Assembly: GCF_000285275.1 (NCBI RefSeq)
Contig: NZ_CADO01000009.1
Span: 1 to 57,844 of the forward strand
Direction: 5' to 3'
DNA from: Acetobacter pasteurianus subsp. pasteurianus LMG 1262 = NBRC 106471
GTDB lineage: Bacteria > Pseudomonadota > Alphaproteobacteria > Acetobacterales > Acetobacteraceae
Length of the DNA stretch: 57,844 bases
The translations under genes and the position numbers were made by a program. The notes under the pieces are model-generated. The model had not been told where the DNA came from, ran no database searches, and worked only from the letters and a program-made list of their open reading frames with translations. Numbering within the stretch: the first letter of the stretch is position 1; each line of letters opens with the position of its first letter. This document shows, in pieces, positions 27,402 through 37,080 of the stretch.

Positions 27402-28859
27402 TCAGCTCTTTTTCCCATGATCGGAAGAAAGAGCTAGCCCGAACCCTCTGGGGTCTGTCCAACCAAAGCATTTGCTGCCATCGCCCGGCAAGCCGGCTGG
27501 GCAGGACACAAAATTGGCACGGCCTACACCGTTGGTAACCTGTGGCCGACTACCCACTATTGCAGCCTGCAACGCAACGGCTGCCGTATCTGCCGCTACA
27601 TTCTGCCCAGATGCGGTAGCCGCAGCCTGAAACTGGTTATTACCGCGGTGCGCAATGGCAACAGGCAGAAGCGGCAGGGGTTTCCGCACCGGAGAAGCCC
27701 CCAGCATAATGCCTGTGGAACCAGCAATACGCCCGGTACCAAACAGATTGTTCATGGTGAATGCACAGCCAACAGATTCCCCCTGCCTATCCGTCACCAC
27801 AAAAGATGTAGAAGCAGGCAAGGCTGGCAGAACAGAGCCAGCAGGAATATGGCCAGAGTTCAGAAGAGCCTGTGCATCTGCAATACTGGTGGCCGCCCCT
27901 TTTGCACCTTGTCGGGCACGCCAACCAGATACTGCCGTTTCGGCCCTTACACGACCGCCATTCTGCCCCACATTGGAGAGGTATGCAGCAGCCATACCAA
28001 ACCCGCCATCTGCAGGCGGTGGCAGAAAGCTGATATCAACACCATCAACGCGTGCTGTAAGCGGCTGGGCCGCCACGGGAACAGCCGCGCGCAAATCCAG
28101 CGTTGTTAGCCCGGCACCTGCAACACGCGCGGCATCGGCAAATGTCTGGCCCAAGGCTCCAGCATAAAGATCACCCACACCAGCAATGCGCATCCGCTCC
28201 AGCGCACCTGCCAAACGTGTTTGCACCATCACGTCATCCGCCACCAGCACGTTACCGTTGGCATTACCAAAAATGGCACGGGTTCTTTCATCTGCCAGCA
28301 AGGGTGCCTGAACAGCAGCAAGGTCAGAGGCCAACAATCCGCCTACCGGCACCCCGCGGGAAGCCAGATTACGGGCCGGCAACAGCAGATCAGCAAAATC
28401 CACACTGCCATAACGCAGCTGCATCAAATACAGGCCACGGGCCAGCATGGGCACAGAAGCGGGGCGATCTGCCCCGGCATCATTCAACCCGGCTCTGGGC
28501 AGAAACACAAAAGCTTGCCCAGCACTATCACCCGGCTTCCATGCCAGACAGGCACCACCGCCACCCAAAGATGCGCGGGAAGGCAGCGTAACAGAAAGAG
28601 CGAGCCCAAGGGCTGCCGCAGCATCGGCTGCATTGCCCCCTTTGGCCAGAACATCGCGCCCCACCAAAACGGCCTGCGGTTCATCCGCCACAACTTCTCC
28701 CACAAACCCGGTTTCCACCGGCTGTGCGATATGGCTGCCAGAACTACAGGCTGGCAGAACAGAGGTAAGAGCAAGAGCCAAAGCCCCCGCACGCTTGCGA
28801 GAACCAGAAAGCACGGTTTTAAACCGCGTAAAACGGGGAATAATAGAACGGGCGGCCAC
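27402..28859 (-). CDS. Gamma-glutamyltransferase-like lipoprotein, divergent
   Basis: A 485-residue protein of the GGT fold with GGNAADAAAALGLALSV and SLGGGGACLAW near the N-terminus and MNNLFGTGRIAGSTGI before the C-terminal part. A basic, hydrophobic N-terminus ends in VLPACSSG, a plausible lipoprotein signal. Classical GGT hydrolyses or transfers gamma-glutamyl groups after self-cleavage at a Thr. Here the processing site reads ASTSFVVTD, and the SerSer and acidic residues that bind the gamma-glutamyl group in E. coli GGT seem missing (KPLPLLP in place of RPLSSMSP). Activity is therefore doubtful. The start is GTG 28859, preceded by GGAG and AAGG. Confidence 0.75.
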   Translation of the reverse strand: MAARSIIPRFTRFKTVLSGSRKRAGALALALTSVLPACSSGSHIAQPVETGFVGEVVADEPQAVLVGRDVLAKGGNAADAAAALGLALSVTLPSRASLGGGGACLAWKPGDSAGQAFVFLPRAGLNDAGADRPASVPMLARGLYLMQLRYGSVDFADLLLPARNLASRGVPVGGLLASDLAAVQAPLLADERTRAIFGNANGNVLVADDVMVQTRLAGALERMRIAGVGDLYAGALGQTFADAARVAGAGLTTLDLRAAVPVAAQPLTARVDGVDISFLPPPADGGFGMAAAYLSNVGQNGGRVRAETAVSGWRARQGAKGAATSIADAQALLNSGHIPAGSVLPALPASTSFVVTDRQGESVGCAFTMNNLFGTGRIAGSTGIMLGASPVRKPLPLLPVAIAHRGNNQFQAAATASGQNVAADTAAVALQAAIVGSRPQVTNGVGRANFVSCPAGLPGDGSKCFGWTDPRGFGLALSSDHGKKS

Positions 28860-29011
28860 GCCTTGCTTTCTCCACTACTGGGCCCGTCCGGCGGGCAGTC
28901 GTCTGGATGGTATCTCTCTGGATTAACCTGCTTTACGGCGGGCAGCAACAGCCCAACCTTGCCGTAATGACCGCACGTGCCATACCATTCCAGTTTATGG
29001 ACAAGGACACC

Positions 29012-29785
29012 ATGCAGAATCTGAAATCTTTCTTCCGCCTTACAGCGGGCGCTGGGGCACTGGCTGCCGCTCTGTTTTGTGCGGACTCCGCGCCGGTACG
29101 TGCAGCAGATAGCAGCTTTACACCTGCCCAGCGCGCCGAAATCGTCAACATCATGCGCAACGCCCTGAAAACCGACCCCTCCATTCTGTCGGATGCGATT
29201 GCCTCCCTGCAAAATCAGGCCGCAGCGCAGACAAGTGCCTCTGCGCTCGACCTGGTTCGCCATAACAAACCGCTTTTTGGTGGCAGCTCTACTGATGTGG
29301 TGTTGGGGAACCCGCAGGGTACCCTGAATGTAGTGGAGTTTTATGACCCACGCTGCCCTTACTGCCGTAAGGTGCTGGATGATCTGGATGCACTTGTTGC
29401 CGCAGAACCAGACCTAAGACTGGTGGAAAAAGTTATTCCTGTTCTTGGGCCAAACAGCACGCTGGATGCACAGGCCATTATGGCTGCTGGCTTGCAGGGC
29501 AAATACATTCCGTTCCAAAAAATCCTGATGACGGATTCTTCTGCCCCTGGGATGGATCGAATCCGGAATGCAGCACGGCAAGCCGGGCTGGATACGGATA
29601 AGCTGGTGAAGGACATGAAAAGTTCGGCCGTCACCACAGCGCTGGCAAAAAATGTTGCTCTGGCCCGCTCCATCAATCTGGAAGGAACGCCTACCTTCAT
29701 TATTGGGGATCAGGCCATTATCCCCGGTGCTGTTTCTTTATCTGAACTTAAAGCTGCCGTGGATAAGCTGAAAAGCAGCCACTAA
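29012..29785 (+). CDS. DsbA-family thiol-disulfide protein
   Basis: A 257-residue periplasmic protein with a Sec signal (LTAGAGALAAALFCADSAPVRA), an N-terminal helical region, and a thioredoxin domain with the redox site DPRCPYCRKVL. The cis-Pro loop is LEGTPTFIIGD. The organisation resembles Com1/ScsC-like members with an N-terminal oligomerisation segment. It oxidises or isomerises disulfides in exported proteins. ATG 29012 is preferred over 28907 as it starts at the signal peptide with AAGGA five bases upstream. Confidence 0.9.
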   Translation: MQNLKSFFRLTAGAGALAAALFCADSAPVRAADSSFTPAQRAEIVNIMRNALKTDPSILSDAIASLQNQAAAQTSASALDLVRHNKPLFGGSSTDVVLGNPQGTLNVVEFYDPRCPYCRKVLDDLDALVAAEPDLRLVEKVIPVLGPNSTLDAQAIMAAGLQGKYIPFQKILMTDSSAPGMDRIRNAARQAGLDTDKLVKDMKSSAVTTALAKNVALARSINLEGTPTFIIGDQAIIPGAVSLSELKAAVDKLKSSH

Positions 29786-29793
29786 TCCTGTTT

Positions 29794-29821
29794 GGTGGGT
29801 GCGTTAAAACCCGCACCCACC
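29794..29821. terminator. Bidirectional terminator between the dsb gene and hemA
   Basis: Arms GGTGGGTGCG and CGCACCCACC form a perfect 10-bp stem between convergent genes; five T follow on the plus strand a few bases later. Confidence 0.85.
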
Positions 29822-29832
29822 AGAAATGCTTT

Positions 29833-31098
29833 TTACGCGGCCGAGCAGGCTGCCTGACGTGCTGGCATAATGCCTTCTTCACGCAGCAGAACACCCAGCG
29901 CATTAATCAAGTCATCCATCATCTCATCCGTGTGGAACGGCCCCGGCGTAAGGCGCAGACGCTCCGTGCCCTGCGGCACAGTCGGATAATTGATGGGGGT
30001 TGCGTAGTGCCCATACTCTGTCAGCAAGCGGCGGCAGATGCGCTTGCAACGCTCTGCATCACCAATGGGAATGGGCACAATATGGCTGGGTGTCATGGTA
30101 AATGGCACACCGGCAGCCCGCAGGCGGTGGCGGAACGTATTCACGCGCTCAAAAATAGATTCACGCCGCCAGTTTTCCGCACGCACCTTGCGCACACTGG
30201 CAAGCGCCCCTGCCACAACCGGTGGCGGCAGTGCTGTAGTGAAGATGAACCCGGAAGCTGTAGAGCGCAGAAAATCTACAATCTCAGCAGAAGCTGTAAT
30301 GTAACCGCCATGCACACCAAAGCCCTTGGCCAGTGTGCCTTCGATAATATCAACCTGATCGGCCACACCATCGCGCTGGGAAACACCGCCGCCTTCCTGA
30401 CCGTACAGGCCCACGGCATGTACTTCATCCAGATAGGTCAGCGCATTATATTTACGGGCAAGCGCACAGGTTCCGGCGATATCGGAAATATCACCGTCCA
30501 TGGAATAAACGCTCTCAAACGCGATCAGCTTGGGAGCATCTTTTGGCGCTGCCGCCAATTTTTCTTCCAGATCTTTCAGGTCATTATGTTCGTAAATGAC
30601 TGTCTGAGACCCGCGAGCACCTTTGATGCCTGCAATCATGGATGCATGATTCAGCCGGTCTGAAAAACAGATCCAACCTGGCATGGATGTCAGAATAGTT
30701 TGCAGGCTGGCCTGGTTGGAAACATAGCCAGAAATAAACAGTAGCCCAGCTTCCTTACCGTGCAAGGAAGCCAGTTCTGCTTCCAACTGCGTATGCAGCG
30801 GGCTTGTGCCTGCAATATTACGCGTACCACCTGCGCCAGCCCCATGTTCCCGAATGGCGGCGATAGCAGCGTCCTGCACCTCCGGCACAACGCCCATGCC
30901 CAGATAGTCATTGGTTGACCATACAATAACTTCACGCCCTTGCGGCAGATCACGCACGGCCTCTTCATACAAAGGAAAGCGCTCTGCCTGACGGGCCAAT
31001 GGCGTAAAGGTTCTGTAACGCCCCTGATGTTTGATCTGATCCAGCGCCTGATGGCAGTGATCATAAAAAGGATGGCGGGCGTTTTTTATCGCTCCCAC
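29833..31098 (-). CDS. hemA: 5-aminolevulinate synthase
   Basis: A 421-residue PLP enzyme condensing glycine with succinyl-CoA, the first step of haem synthesis in alphaproteobacteria (C4 route). Diagnostic segments are [44 protein letters not shown] and the PLP-lysine motif [13 protein letters not shown]. The frame opens at 31140, but GTG 31098 has GAGGAG about nine bases before it, and earlier codons include that site, so GTG is the start. It converges with the dsb gene across a shared terminator. Confidence 0.94.
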   Translation of the reverse strand: MGAIKNARHPFYDHCHQALDQIKHQGRYRTFTPLARQAERFPLYEEAVRDLPQGREVIVWSTNDYLGMGVVPEVQDAAIAAIREHGAGAGGTRNIAGTSPLHTQLEAELASLHGKEAGLLFISGYVSNQASLQTILTSMPGWICFSDRLNHASMIAGIKGARGSQTVIYEHNDLKDLEEKLAAAPKDAPKLIAFESVYSMDGDISDIAGTCALARKYNALTYLDEVHAVGLYGQEGGGVSQRDGVADQVDIIEGTLAKGFGVHGGYITASAEIVDFLRSTASGFIFTTALPPPVVAGALASVRKVRAENWRRESIFERVNTFRHRLRAAGVPFTMTPSHIVPIPIGDAERCKRICRRLLTEYGHYATPINYPTVPQGTERLRLTPGPFHTDEMMDDLINALGVLLREEGIMPARQAACSAA

Positions 31099-31200
31099 GC
31101 TAACTTTCTCCTCGCTTCTCGTCAGAAACGGTCGGGGCATGGCGCGTACCCATCGGCCGTCTGGCCTGTGTGTTCACACGTTTGTGTATATAGTGCTGCT

Positions 31201-31677
31201 TTACCGCACATACACCCGCACAACCGGTTTCGTCACGGAAGAATCCGGCATAGCGGACATTTCCACCTGCGCTTCCGATGCTCCGGCGTTAATCATTTCC
31301 TGCAACACGGCGCGGCCATCACCCTGCACCAAGTTCATCAGGGAAGATTGTTCCGCATCTGCATTGGCCTGTGGCGGCACCAGACATCTGACAACAAACA
31401 GAACATCAGGTTTGCGGCTAAGGGCAAGACGCGTGATCTGATCAACCGGTCCTTCCCACTGCGATGCAGGGGTACCTGCTGCCAGCTCAATCAACGGCGG
31501 CACAGGCGGCGGACCCGGCGGCGGCGGCGGAATATACGGCTTGGGTGCCACACCTGCGTTCGGGTTGAAGGTTTTTTGATCAACCAGCTTGCAGCCTGTC
31601 ATGCCAACCAGCACGCACCCCGCAACAACAACACGGAGAAAAGACCCTTTTTCTATCACTTGGGAAACGGGCAGCAT
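31201..31677 (-). CDS. Small proline-rich lipoprotein of unknown function
   Basis: A 158-residue protein with a lipoprotein signal (VVVAGCVLVGMTGC; the lipidated Cys near residue 29) followed by a proline-rich linker containing PYIPPPPPGPPP, then a globular part ending SVTKPVVRVYVR. I do not recognise the family. ATG 31677 has GGAG 12 bases upstream; codons before it belong to an open extension. It lies upstream of hemA on the same strand, but about 100 bases separate them. Confidence 0.72.
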   Translation of the reverse strand: MLPVSQVIEKGSFLRVVVAGCVLVGMTGCKLVDQKTFNPNAGVAPKPYIPPPPPGPPPVPPLIELAAGTPASQWEGPVDQITRLALSRKPDVLFVVRCLVPPQANADAEQSSLMNLVQGDGRAVLQEMINAGASEAQVEMSAMPDSSVTKPVVRVYVR

Positions 31678-31834
31678 AACAGGACAGTTCTCCACCAGAA
31701 CGTGTAATGGCAATTCAACATGGCTTTACAAAGCCATTTCTGTTTCTTTCGCGCTCTCCTGCACCGTGTGCAAGTCCTTTGGGCCTTTTCTTACCCTTTT
31801 CAGCAGCAAAATTTCGTTCCACACTCTCTTTCCA

Positions 31835-33766
31835 ATGGCACAGGCCACACTCATAGAGCATCCATTTACCTCCCCTGCGACAGCCCTGCCTGCGCAGGAT
31901 ACAGTTGTGCTGCGCCTATGTGCGGCGGCTCGCCTGCTTTTAGGGAAAGCCAGAAATTCTGCGCATCTGGCGCTACTGCAAACACTTTGCCTGCCTGTTA
32001 CGGCACTATGGTGCCGCGTGCTGCGTTTTGATCCAGCACACCCCGATTGGCCGGACCGGGACAGATTTGTTGTGCCCTCCGCCACCCTGCACCCTTTATT
32101 GCAGGCCATGCTGCACCTTAGCGGCACTTACGCGTTTTCCGAGTCCCCTTTGGAATATGGCATGCATCCGGGCGTAGAAACCGCCCCTGGCCCTGCTGGG
32201 CAAGGCATCGCAGCTGCGGCTGGTATGGCACTTGCAGAACACCTTCTGGCAAAACGCTATGGGCGTTCATTGGTCAACCACCGGACATGGGTGCTGGCGC
32301 GCGATGGAGATTTGGCCACTGGCGTTGCCATGGAAGCCGCGCAGCTTGCCGGTCGTTTTGGCCTGACCCAACTTGCTGTTCTCGTCAGCCCCACGCCGGG
32401 AGCAGATAGAACCGAGTTCTCAAACTCTCTGGCGCGTTTTAGCGCATCAGGGTGGAGCATCCGTAAAGTAGATGCATCACAGTTAAGCGCCATCAACGGT
32501 GCTCTAGCGGCCACCTTGCGGGCTAAAAAACCAACACTTATTGCCTGCATGCCGCCTGAAAGCCCGCAAACCTTTCGTCCTCAACCATGCCTATCACCAG
32601 AAGAGGAACTGACAGGCCCGTGGAGCCCAACAGCCCGACGCGGCGCCACAGCATACCGTTCATGGCTTAAACGGCTGGCCAGACATCGCCTGCGCACAGC
32701 TTTTGAGCGTGAAACTGCTAACACCTTACCGAGCTTGCTCATGGAGGACTGGAGCCGGCTGTGCCGCCGCGCCATGCAGCCCACACATCAGGCCTCCACC
32801 CAGCAAGCCGCCATAACCAGCCTGCATACGCTTTCTGCCCTTTTGCCAGAGCTTACAGTTTTAACCGCAACATCTGCATTGCCTCGCACCTCTGCGGCAG
32901 CGCACATTCAACCAGACTGGCCATGTAATATTCAGGAACATGGTATGGCCGGAATGTTAAATGGCATGTCCTTGCATGGCGGCATTTTACCTTGCGGCAT
33001 TGCCAGTATGATTACGGTGGACCGTATGCGCGCCGCACTCCGTATGGCTGCGCTGATGCGCCAGAAAATTATCTATCTTTTAACAGATGATGGGCTGGCC
33101 CTCAGCCATGATGGTGCAAGCTGGCAACCGGTGGAACAACTTGCCAGCCTGCGCGCCATGCCGCATCTGGCCGTTTTTCGGCCCGCAAACGCACAGGAAG
33201 CCTTTGCCTGCTGGAAGGCAGCCATCCGCTGGCAATCTGGCCCGGCTGTTATCATGCTCTGCCCCAACCCGCCCGAACATTCCTATGCTGTGCCCATGCA
33301 GGGATCTGCCGCACGCGGAGGATACATTCTGCACGGCAGTGCTACGCGGCATGTCACCCTTATGGCTTCTGGCCCAGAAGTGAGCATTGCATTGGAGACG
33401 GAGCAGCTCTTGCGGCAACATGGCGTGCAGGCCGCTGTTGTTTCCATTCCCTGTTGGGAAGTGTTTTCCAACCAACCAGAAGCTTACAAAACTGCCATTC
33501 TGGGCACAGATGTGCTGCGTGTGGGAATTGAAGCTGCCTCTGGCTTTGGATGGGAACGCTGGCTAGGCAGCCAAGGATTTTTCGTTGGTATGGATGATTT
33601 TGGCGTATCCGCACCTGCCAACGCGGTGTATGAACGTTTTGGCATTACTGCCGGAGCGATTTGTGCGCGGGTTTTAAAACACTTGCGTACATCCGGCGCC
33701 ATAGAAGAAAGGTTCCTTCAGGCGCCATCACCTACCTCCCGCCAGCAAGAGCGGGAGCCGTTGTAA
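31835..33766 (+). CDS. Transketolase homologue with lost catalytic residues
   Basis: A 644-residue protein that aligns over its whole length with transketolase: PDRDRFV, GVETAPGPAGQGIA, EHGMAGMLNGMSLHGG and QPVEQLASLRAMPHLAVFRPA. Against E. coli TktA (from memory) many active-site residues differ: His66 of SNGHGS is Thr84; the GHPE motif is missing; GDG is RDG (156-158); the metal-ligand segment DDNGISID is VSPTPGAD; His461 is Asp418; His473 is Trp430. The catalytic Glu is kept (Glu368). Canonical sugar transfer seems unlikely. It precedes gap and pgk with a 52-base gap, the place of a true tkt in related bacteria. ATG 31835 lacks a good ribosome binding site. Confidence 0.85.
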   Translation: MAQATLIEHPFTSPATALPAQDTVVLRLCAAARLLLGKARNSAHLALLQTLCLPVTALWCRVLRFDPAHPDWPDRDRFVVPSATLHPLLQAMLHLSGTYAFSESPLEYGMHPGVETAPGPAGQGIAAAAGMALAEHLLAKRYGRSLVNHRTWVLARDGDLATGVAMEAAQLAGRFGLTQLAVLVSPTPGADRTEFSNSLARFSASGWSIRKVDASQLSAINGALAATLRAKKPTLIACMPPESPQTFRPQPCLSPEEELTGPWSPTARRGATAYRSWLKRLARHRLRTAFERETANTLPSLLMEDWSRLCRRAMQPTHQASTQQAAITSLHTLSALLPELTVLTATSALPRTSAAAHIQPDWPCNIQEHGMAGMLNGMSLHGGILPCGIASMITVDRMRAALRMAALMRQKIIYLLTDDGLALSHDGASWQPVEQLASLRAMPHLAVFRPANAQEAFACWKAAIRWQSGPAVIMLCPNPPEHSYAVPMQGSAARGGYILHGSATRHVTLMASGPEVSIALETEQLLRQHGVQAAVVSIPCWEVFSNQPEAYKTAILGTDVLRVGIEAASGFGWERWLGSQGFFVGMDDFGVSAPANAVYERFGITAGAICARVLKHLRTSGAIEERFLQAPSPTSRQQEREPL

Positions 33767-33818
33767 CAATAAGAAGATCGTACAAGATCACAGAACGACA
33801 GAACGGAGAAAGAAAACC

Positions 33819-34841
33819 ATGGCAGTCAAAATCGCTATCAATGGCTTCGGACGCATCGGCCGCCTTGTGCTGCGCGGCATTATTGAAAGCGGACGCACCG
33901 ATGTTGTGCCGGTAGCTATCAATGATCTGGGCAGCGTAGAAGCCAATGCCCATCTGTTAAGCTATGACAGCGTGCATGGTCGCCTGCCTGCTGATATCCG
34001 GGTGGATGGCAACAAAATTATTGTCACCGCCAACGGTCGCACATGGGACCCCATTACCGTTTCTGCGGAACGTGATCCCTCCAAGGTTCCTTTTCAGGGC
34101 GTTGACGTGGCCATGGAATGCACGGGCCTGTTTACCTCCAAGGAAAAAGCACAGCCGCTGCTTACAGCTGGCGCACGTAAGGTGGTTATTTCCGCACCAG
34201 CTACAGATGTGGATGCCACCATTGTTTACGGTGTGAACCAGGATGTACTGACACCGGACATGACCGTGATTTCCAATGCATCCTGCACCACCAACTGTCT
34301 GGCCCCAATGGCCAAGGTGCTGGAAGATGCGTTCGGGATTGAACGTGGCTACATGGTCACCATTCATTCCTACACGGGTGATCAGCGCACGGTAGACACG
34401 CTGCACAAGGATCTGCGCCGCGCCCGCGCAGCTGGCCTGAACATGATCCCGACCTCTACCGGTGCAGCCCGCGCTGTTGGTCTGGTTCTGCCACAGCTTA
34501 AAGGCAAGCTGGATGGCACCGCCATTCGTGTTCCTACCGCCAATGTTTCCATCGTTTCTCTGGACTTTGTGCCTAAAAACACACCGGCTTCAGTTGAAGA
34601 CGTCAACAACGCCATCAAAGCCGTTGTCGACTCCGGCAAGATGAAAAACGCTCTGGCGTATTCTGATGCACCGCTCGTCAGTTCTGATTTCAACCATGCA
34701 CTGGCATCTTCAACATTCGATGCAACACAGACCGCATTGGTAGATGGTGGCAAACTTGTTCGTGTCTGCTCCTGGTACGATAACGAATGGGGCTTCTCCA
34801 ACCGCATGTCTGATACAGCAGCTCTGTTCGGAAGCCTGTAA
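33819..34841 (+). CDS. gap: Glyceraldehyde-3-phosphate dehydrogenase, type I
   Basis: A 340-residue dehydrogenase. The NAD-binding motif is [13 protein letters not shown], the catalytic Cys is in [13 protein letters not shown], and the closing [12 protein letters not shown] is typical. It oxidises glyceraldehyde 3-phosphate to 1,3-bisphosphoglycerate. ACGGAG lies about ten bases before the ATG. The stop overlaps the pgk start by one base (TAATG), so gap-pgk are coupled. In acetic acid bacteria lacking a full upper glycolysis this serves pentose-phosphate outflow and gluconeogenesis. Confidence 0.97.
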   Translation: MAVKIAINGFGRIGRLVLRGIIESGRTDVVPVAINDLGSVEANAHLLSYDSVHGRLPADIRVDGNKIIVTANGRTWDPITVSAERDPSKVPFQGVDVAMECTGLFTSKEKAQPLLTAGARKVVISAPATDVDATIVYGVNQDVLTPDMTVISNASCTTNCLAPMAKVLEDAFGIERGYMVTIHSYTGDQRTVDTLHKDLRRARAAGLNMIPTSTGAARAVGLVLPQLKGKLDGTAIRVPTANVSIVSLDFVPKNTPASVEDVNNAIKAVVDSGKMKNALAYSDAPLVSSDFNHALASSTFDATQTALVDGGKLVRVCSWYDNEWGFSNRMSDTAALFGSL

Positions 34842-36064
34842 TGGCAGAACTTCCTTTCAGCACGCTGGATACGCTTGACCCCAAGGGCAAACGTATTCTG
34901 CTGCGTGTGGACCTGAACGTGCCCATGAAGGACGGGAAGGTTACAGACGAAACACGTATTGAACGTGTTGTGCCCACCATTCGCGAACTGGCTGAAAAAG
35001 GCGGGCGGGTTATTCTGCTCAGCCATTTTGACCGGCCAAAAGGCAAGGTGGTGCCGGATATGTCGCTCCAGCCCATTGCTACGGCTCTGGCCACAGCTTT
35101 GGGGCGGCCTGTCAGCTTTGCGCATGATTGCATTGGCCCGGATGCCGAAGCCGCTGCGCGCTCCATGCAGGATGGAGACATCCTGCTGTTGGAAAACACG
35201 CGCTTTCAGCCGGGTGAAGAAAAGAACGATGCAGGCTTGTCCGCAGCCCTCGCCAGCCTTGGCGATGTGTATGTGAACGATGCCTTTTCTGCCGCGCACC
35301 GTGCACATGCTTCTACCGCTGGCGTTGCAGCCCATCTGCCATCTTATGGTGGCCGATTGATGCAGGCAGAGCTGGAAGCTCTATATGCTGCGCTGGAAAA
35401 TCCGGAACGGCCTGTTGGGGCTATTGTGGGCGGCGCAAAAATTTCCACCAAACTTCAGCTGCTTGAAAATATGCTGGCAAAGGTGGACATGCTGGCTATT
35501 GGTGGCGCCATGGCCAACACGTTTTTGGCTGCCAAGGGCCTACAGGTTGGCAAATCCCTGATCGAAAAAGACATGCTGGATACAGCACGCACGATTATGG
35601 AACAGGCCAAAGCCAAAAACTGCGATCTGATCCTTCCGGTAGATGTTGTGATTTCGGAAGATTTTATTGCAGGAGCACCCACACAGGTTGTGCCTGTAAC
35701 GGCCATTCCTGATGGCTGGATGGCACTAGACGTTGGACCAGAAACCGTAAAGCTGCTGCAAAGCAAACTTGCTGGTTTGAAAACGCTGGTCTGGAACGGG
35801 CCTTTGGGCGTGTTTGAACTGCCTCCGTTTGATGAAGGCACAAATGCTGTTGCTCAGGCTGCTGCCCAACTGACGCAGGAAGGCAAACTGAAAACCGTAG
35901 CCGGTGGTGGAGATACTGTTTCCGCCCTGCGGCATGCGGGTGTGCTGCATAAGATGTCTTATGTATCCACCGCAGGCGGGGCTTTTCTGGAATGGCTGGA
36001 AGGCAAGGTGCTTCCCGGCCTGACAGCTATCAGCACAACACTGGAAAAAACCCTGCCAATCTAA
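34841..36064 (+). CDS. pgk: Phosphoglycerate kinase
   Basis: A 407-residue kinase transferring phosphate between 1,3-bisphosphoglycerate and ADP. It has [11 protein letters not shown] at the N-terminal substrate site, [23 protein letters not shown], and the C-terminal nucleotide-site motif [12 protein letters not shown]. It is coupled to gap and ends at a strong terminator. Length and motifs are ordinary. Confidence 0.97.
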   Translation: MAELPFSTLDTLDPKGKRILLRVDLNVPMKDGKVTDETRIERVVPTIRELAEKGGRVILLSHFDRPKGKVVPDMSLQPIATALATALGRPVSFAHDCIGPDAEAAARSMQDGDILLLENTRFQPGEEKNDAGLSAALASLGDVYVNDAFSAAHRAHASTAGVAAHLPSYGGRLMQAELEALYAALENPERPVGAIVGGAKISTKLQLLENMLAKVDMLAIGGAMANTFLAAKGLQVGKSLIEKDMLDTARTIMEQAKAKNCDLILPVDVVISEDFIAGAPTQVVPVTAIPDGWMALDVGPETVKLLQSKLAGLKTLVWNGPLGVFELPPFDEGTNAVAQAAAQLTQEGKLKTVAGGGDTVSALRHAGVLHKMSYVSTAGGAFLEWLEGKVLPGLTAISTTLEKTLPI

Positions 36065-36090
36065 GCACGGTTTTAAAGTTCTATTCTTGC

Positions 36091-36125
36091 AAAACCACTT
36101 CAGACCTTGTGTCTGGAGTGGTTTT
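36091..36125. terminator. Terminator behind gap-pgk
   Basis: A near-perfect 15-bp stem (36091-36105 with 36111-36125), 5-base loop, eight T on the plus strand. It abuts the stop codon of the convergent transporter gene. Confidence 0.93.
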
Positions 36126-36127
36126 TT

Positions 36128-37021
36128 TTATGCTGTCTTTTCAGCTTTCAACTGCGGGCGTGGATGCCCGTACATTTGCATCAACCCAACACCCGCCATA
36201 ACAATACACCCACCAATAAGGGTGCGCGCATTTGGCACTTCTCTCACCAACACAAACGCCAGCAGAAGCGTTGTGGGAGAAAGCAAATATAACAAGCCGG
36301 AAGAACGAGCGACACCCACCTGCCCTACCACATGCGCCCAGGCGCCATACCCCAGAATAGACGGGAACACCCCCAACACCCCAACCAACGCCCAAGCTGG
36401 CCAACCATTATGCGTGTTTATGGCACTGGGAAGCCACGGCAGAAGCAGACCTGCGCCAATTAGCAAAATATAAGCCGTAGTCACCAACGCTCCGTAGCGC
36501 GTTACCAAAGGCCGTTGGAGCAGATAGTATGTTGCAGAGCATAAAGCTGCTGCCAGCATAACCGTGGTGCCAGAACCGAAACCTAACCCGCCGGGTTGGC
36601 CGCTCCCAATAATCACCACACCGGTAAAGCTGATGAGAGAACCCAGCCACCCCCACACAGTCAGTCGTTCGTTCAAGAACAGAACAGCGGCAATAGCGGC
36701 TAAAAAAGGGGCTGTATTCAACAACAGACTGGCTGCGCCAGCAGAAACTGTCTGTTCACCCGTATTGAAAAGAATATTGTAAAGCGCAATGCCAATGCCG
36801 CCACACGCCAAAAATCGTGGAATATCTTTTAGTCGCGGTAATGCTGGGCGCTTTACACACAACCAGCACACAACAAGGCACGCAGCCACCATATAACGGG
36901 CCGCAGCTAACGGAACAGGTGCAAAAAAAGGAAGTGCCAGCCGCACAACCGGATATGCACATGCCCAAGAAAGCAATGCAGCCACAACGGCCAGAACAGG
37001 CACAGGTTTATGAGGAACCAT
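36128..37021 (-). CDS. DMT-superfamily (EamA) transporter
   Basis: A 297-residue inner-membrane protein with about ten hydrophobic segments in two EamA repeats; LLSWACAYPVVRLALPFFAP opens the first and LAAALCSATYYLLQ the second. These are typically metabolite or drug exporters; the substrate cannot be told. It is convergent with pgk and lies 60 bases downstream of the phosphatase-like gene. Confidence 0.85.
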   Translation of the reverse strand: MVPHKPVPVLAVVAALLSWACAYPVVRLALPFFAPVPLAAARYMVAACLVVCWLCVKRPALPRLKDIPRFLACGGIGIALYNILFNTGEQTVSAGAASLLLNTAPFLAAIAAVLFLNERLTVWGWLGSLISFTGVVIIGSGQPGGLGFGSGTTVMLAAALCSATYYLLQRPLVTRYGALVTTAYILLIGAGLLLPWLPSAINTHNGWPAWALVGVLGVFPSILGYGAWAHVVGQVGVARSSGLLYLLSPTTLLLAFVLVREVPNARTLIGGCIVMAGVGLMQMYGHPRPQLKAEKTA

Positions 37022-37080
37022 TCAGTATCAGGCCCTGCAATTAAAAAGGATCATGGAAACCGTGATCTTTTTTACCGCAC

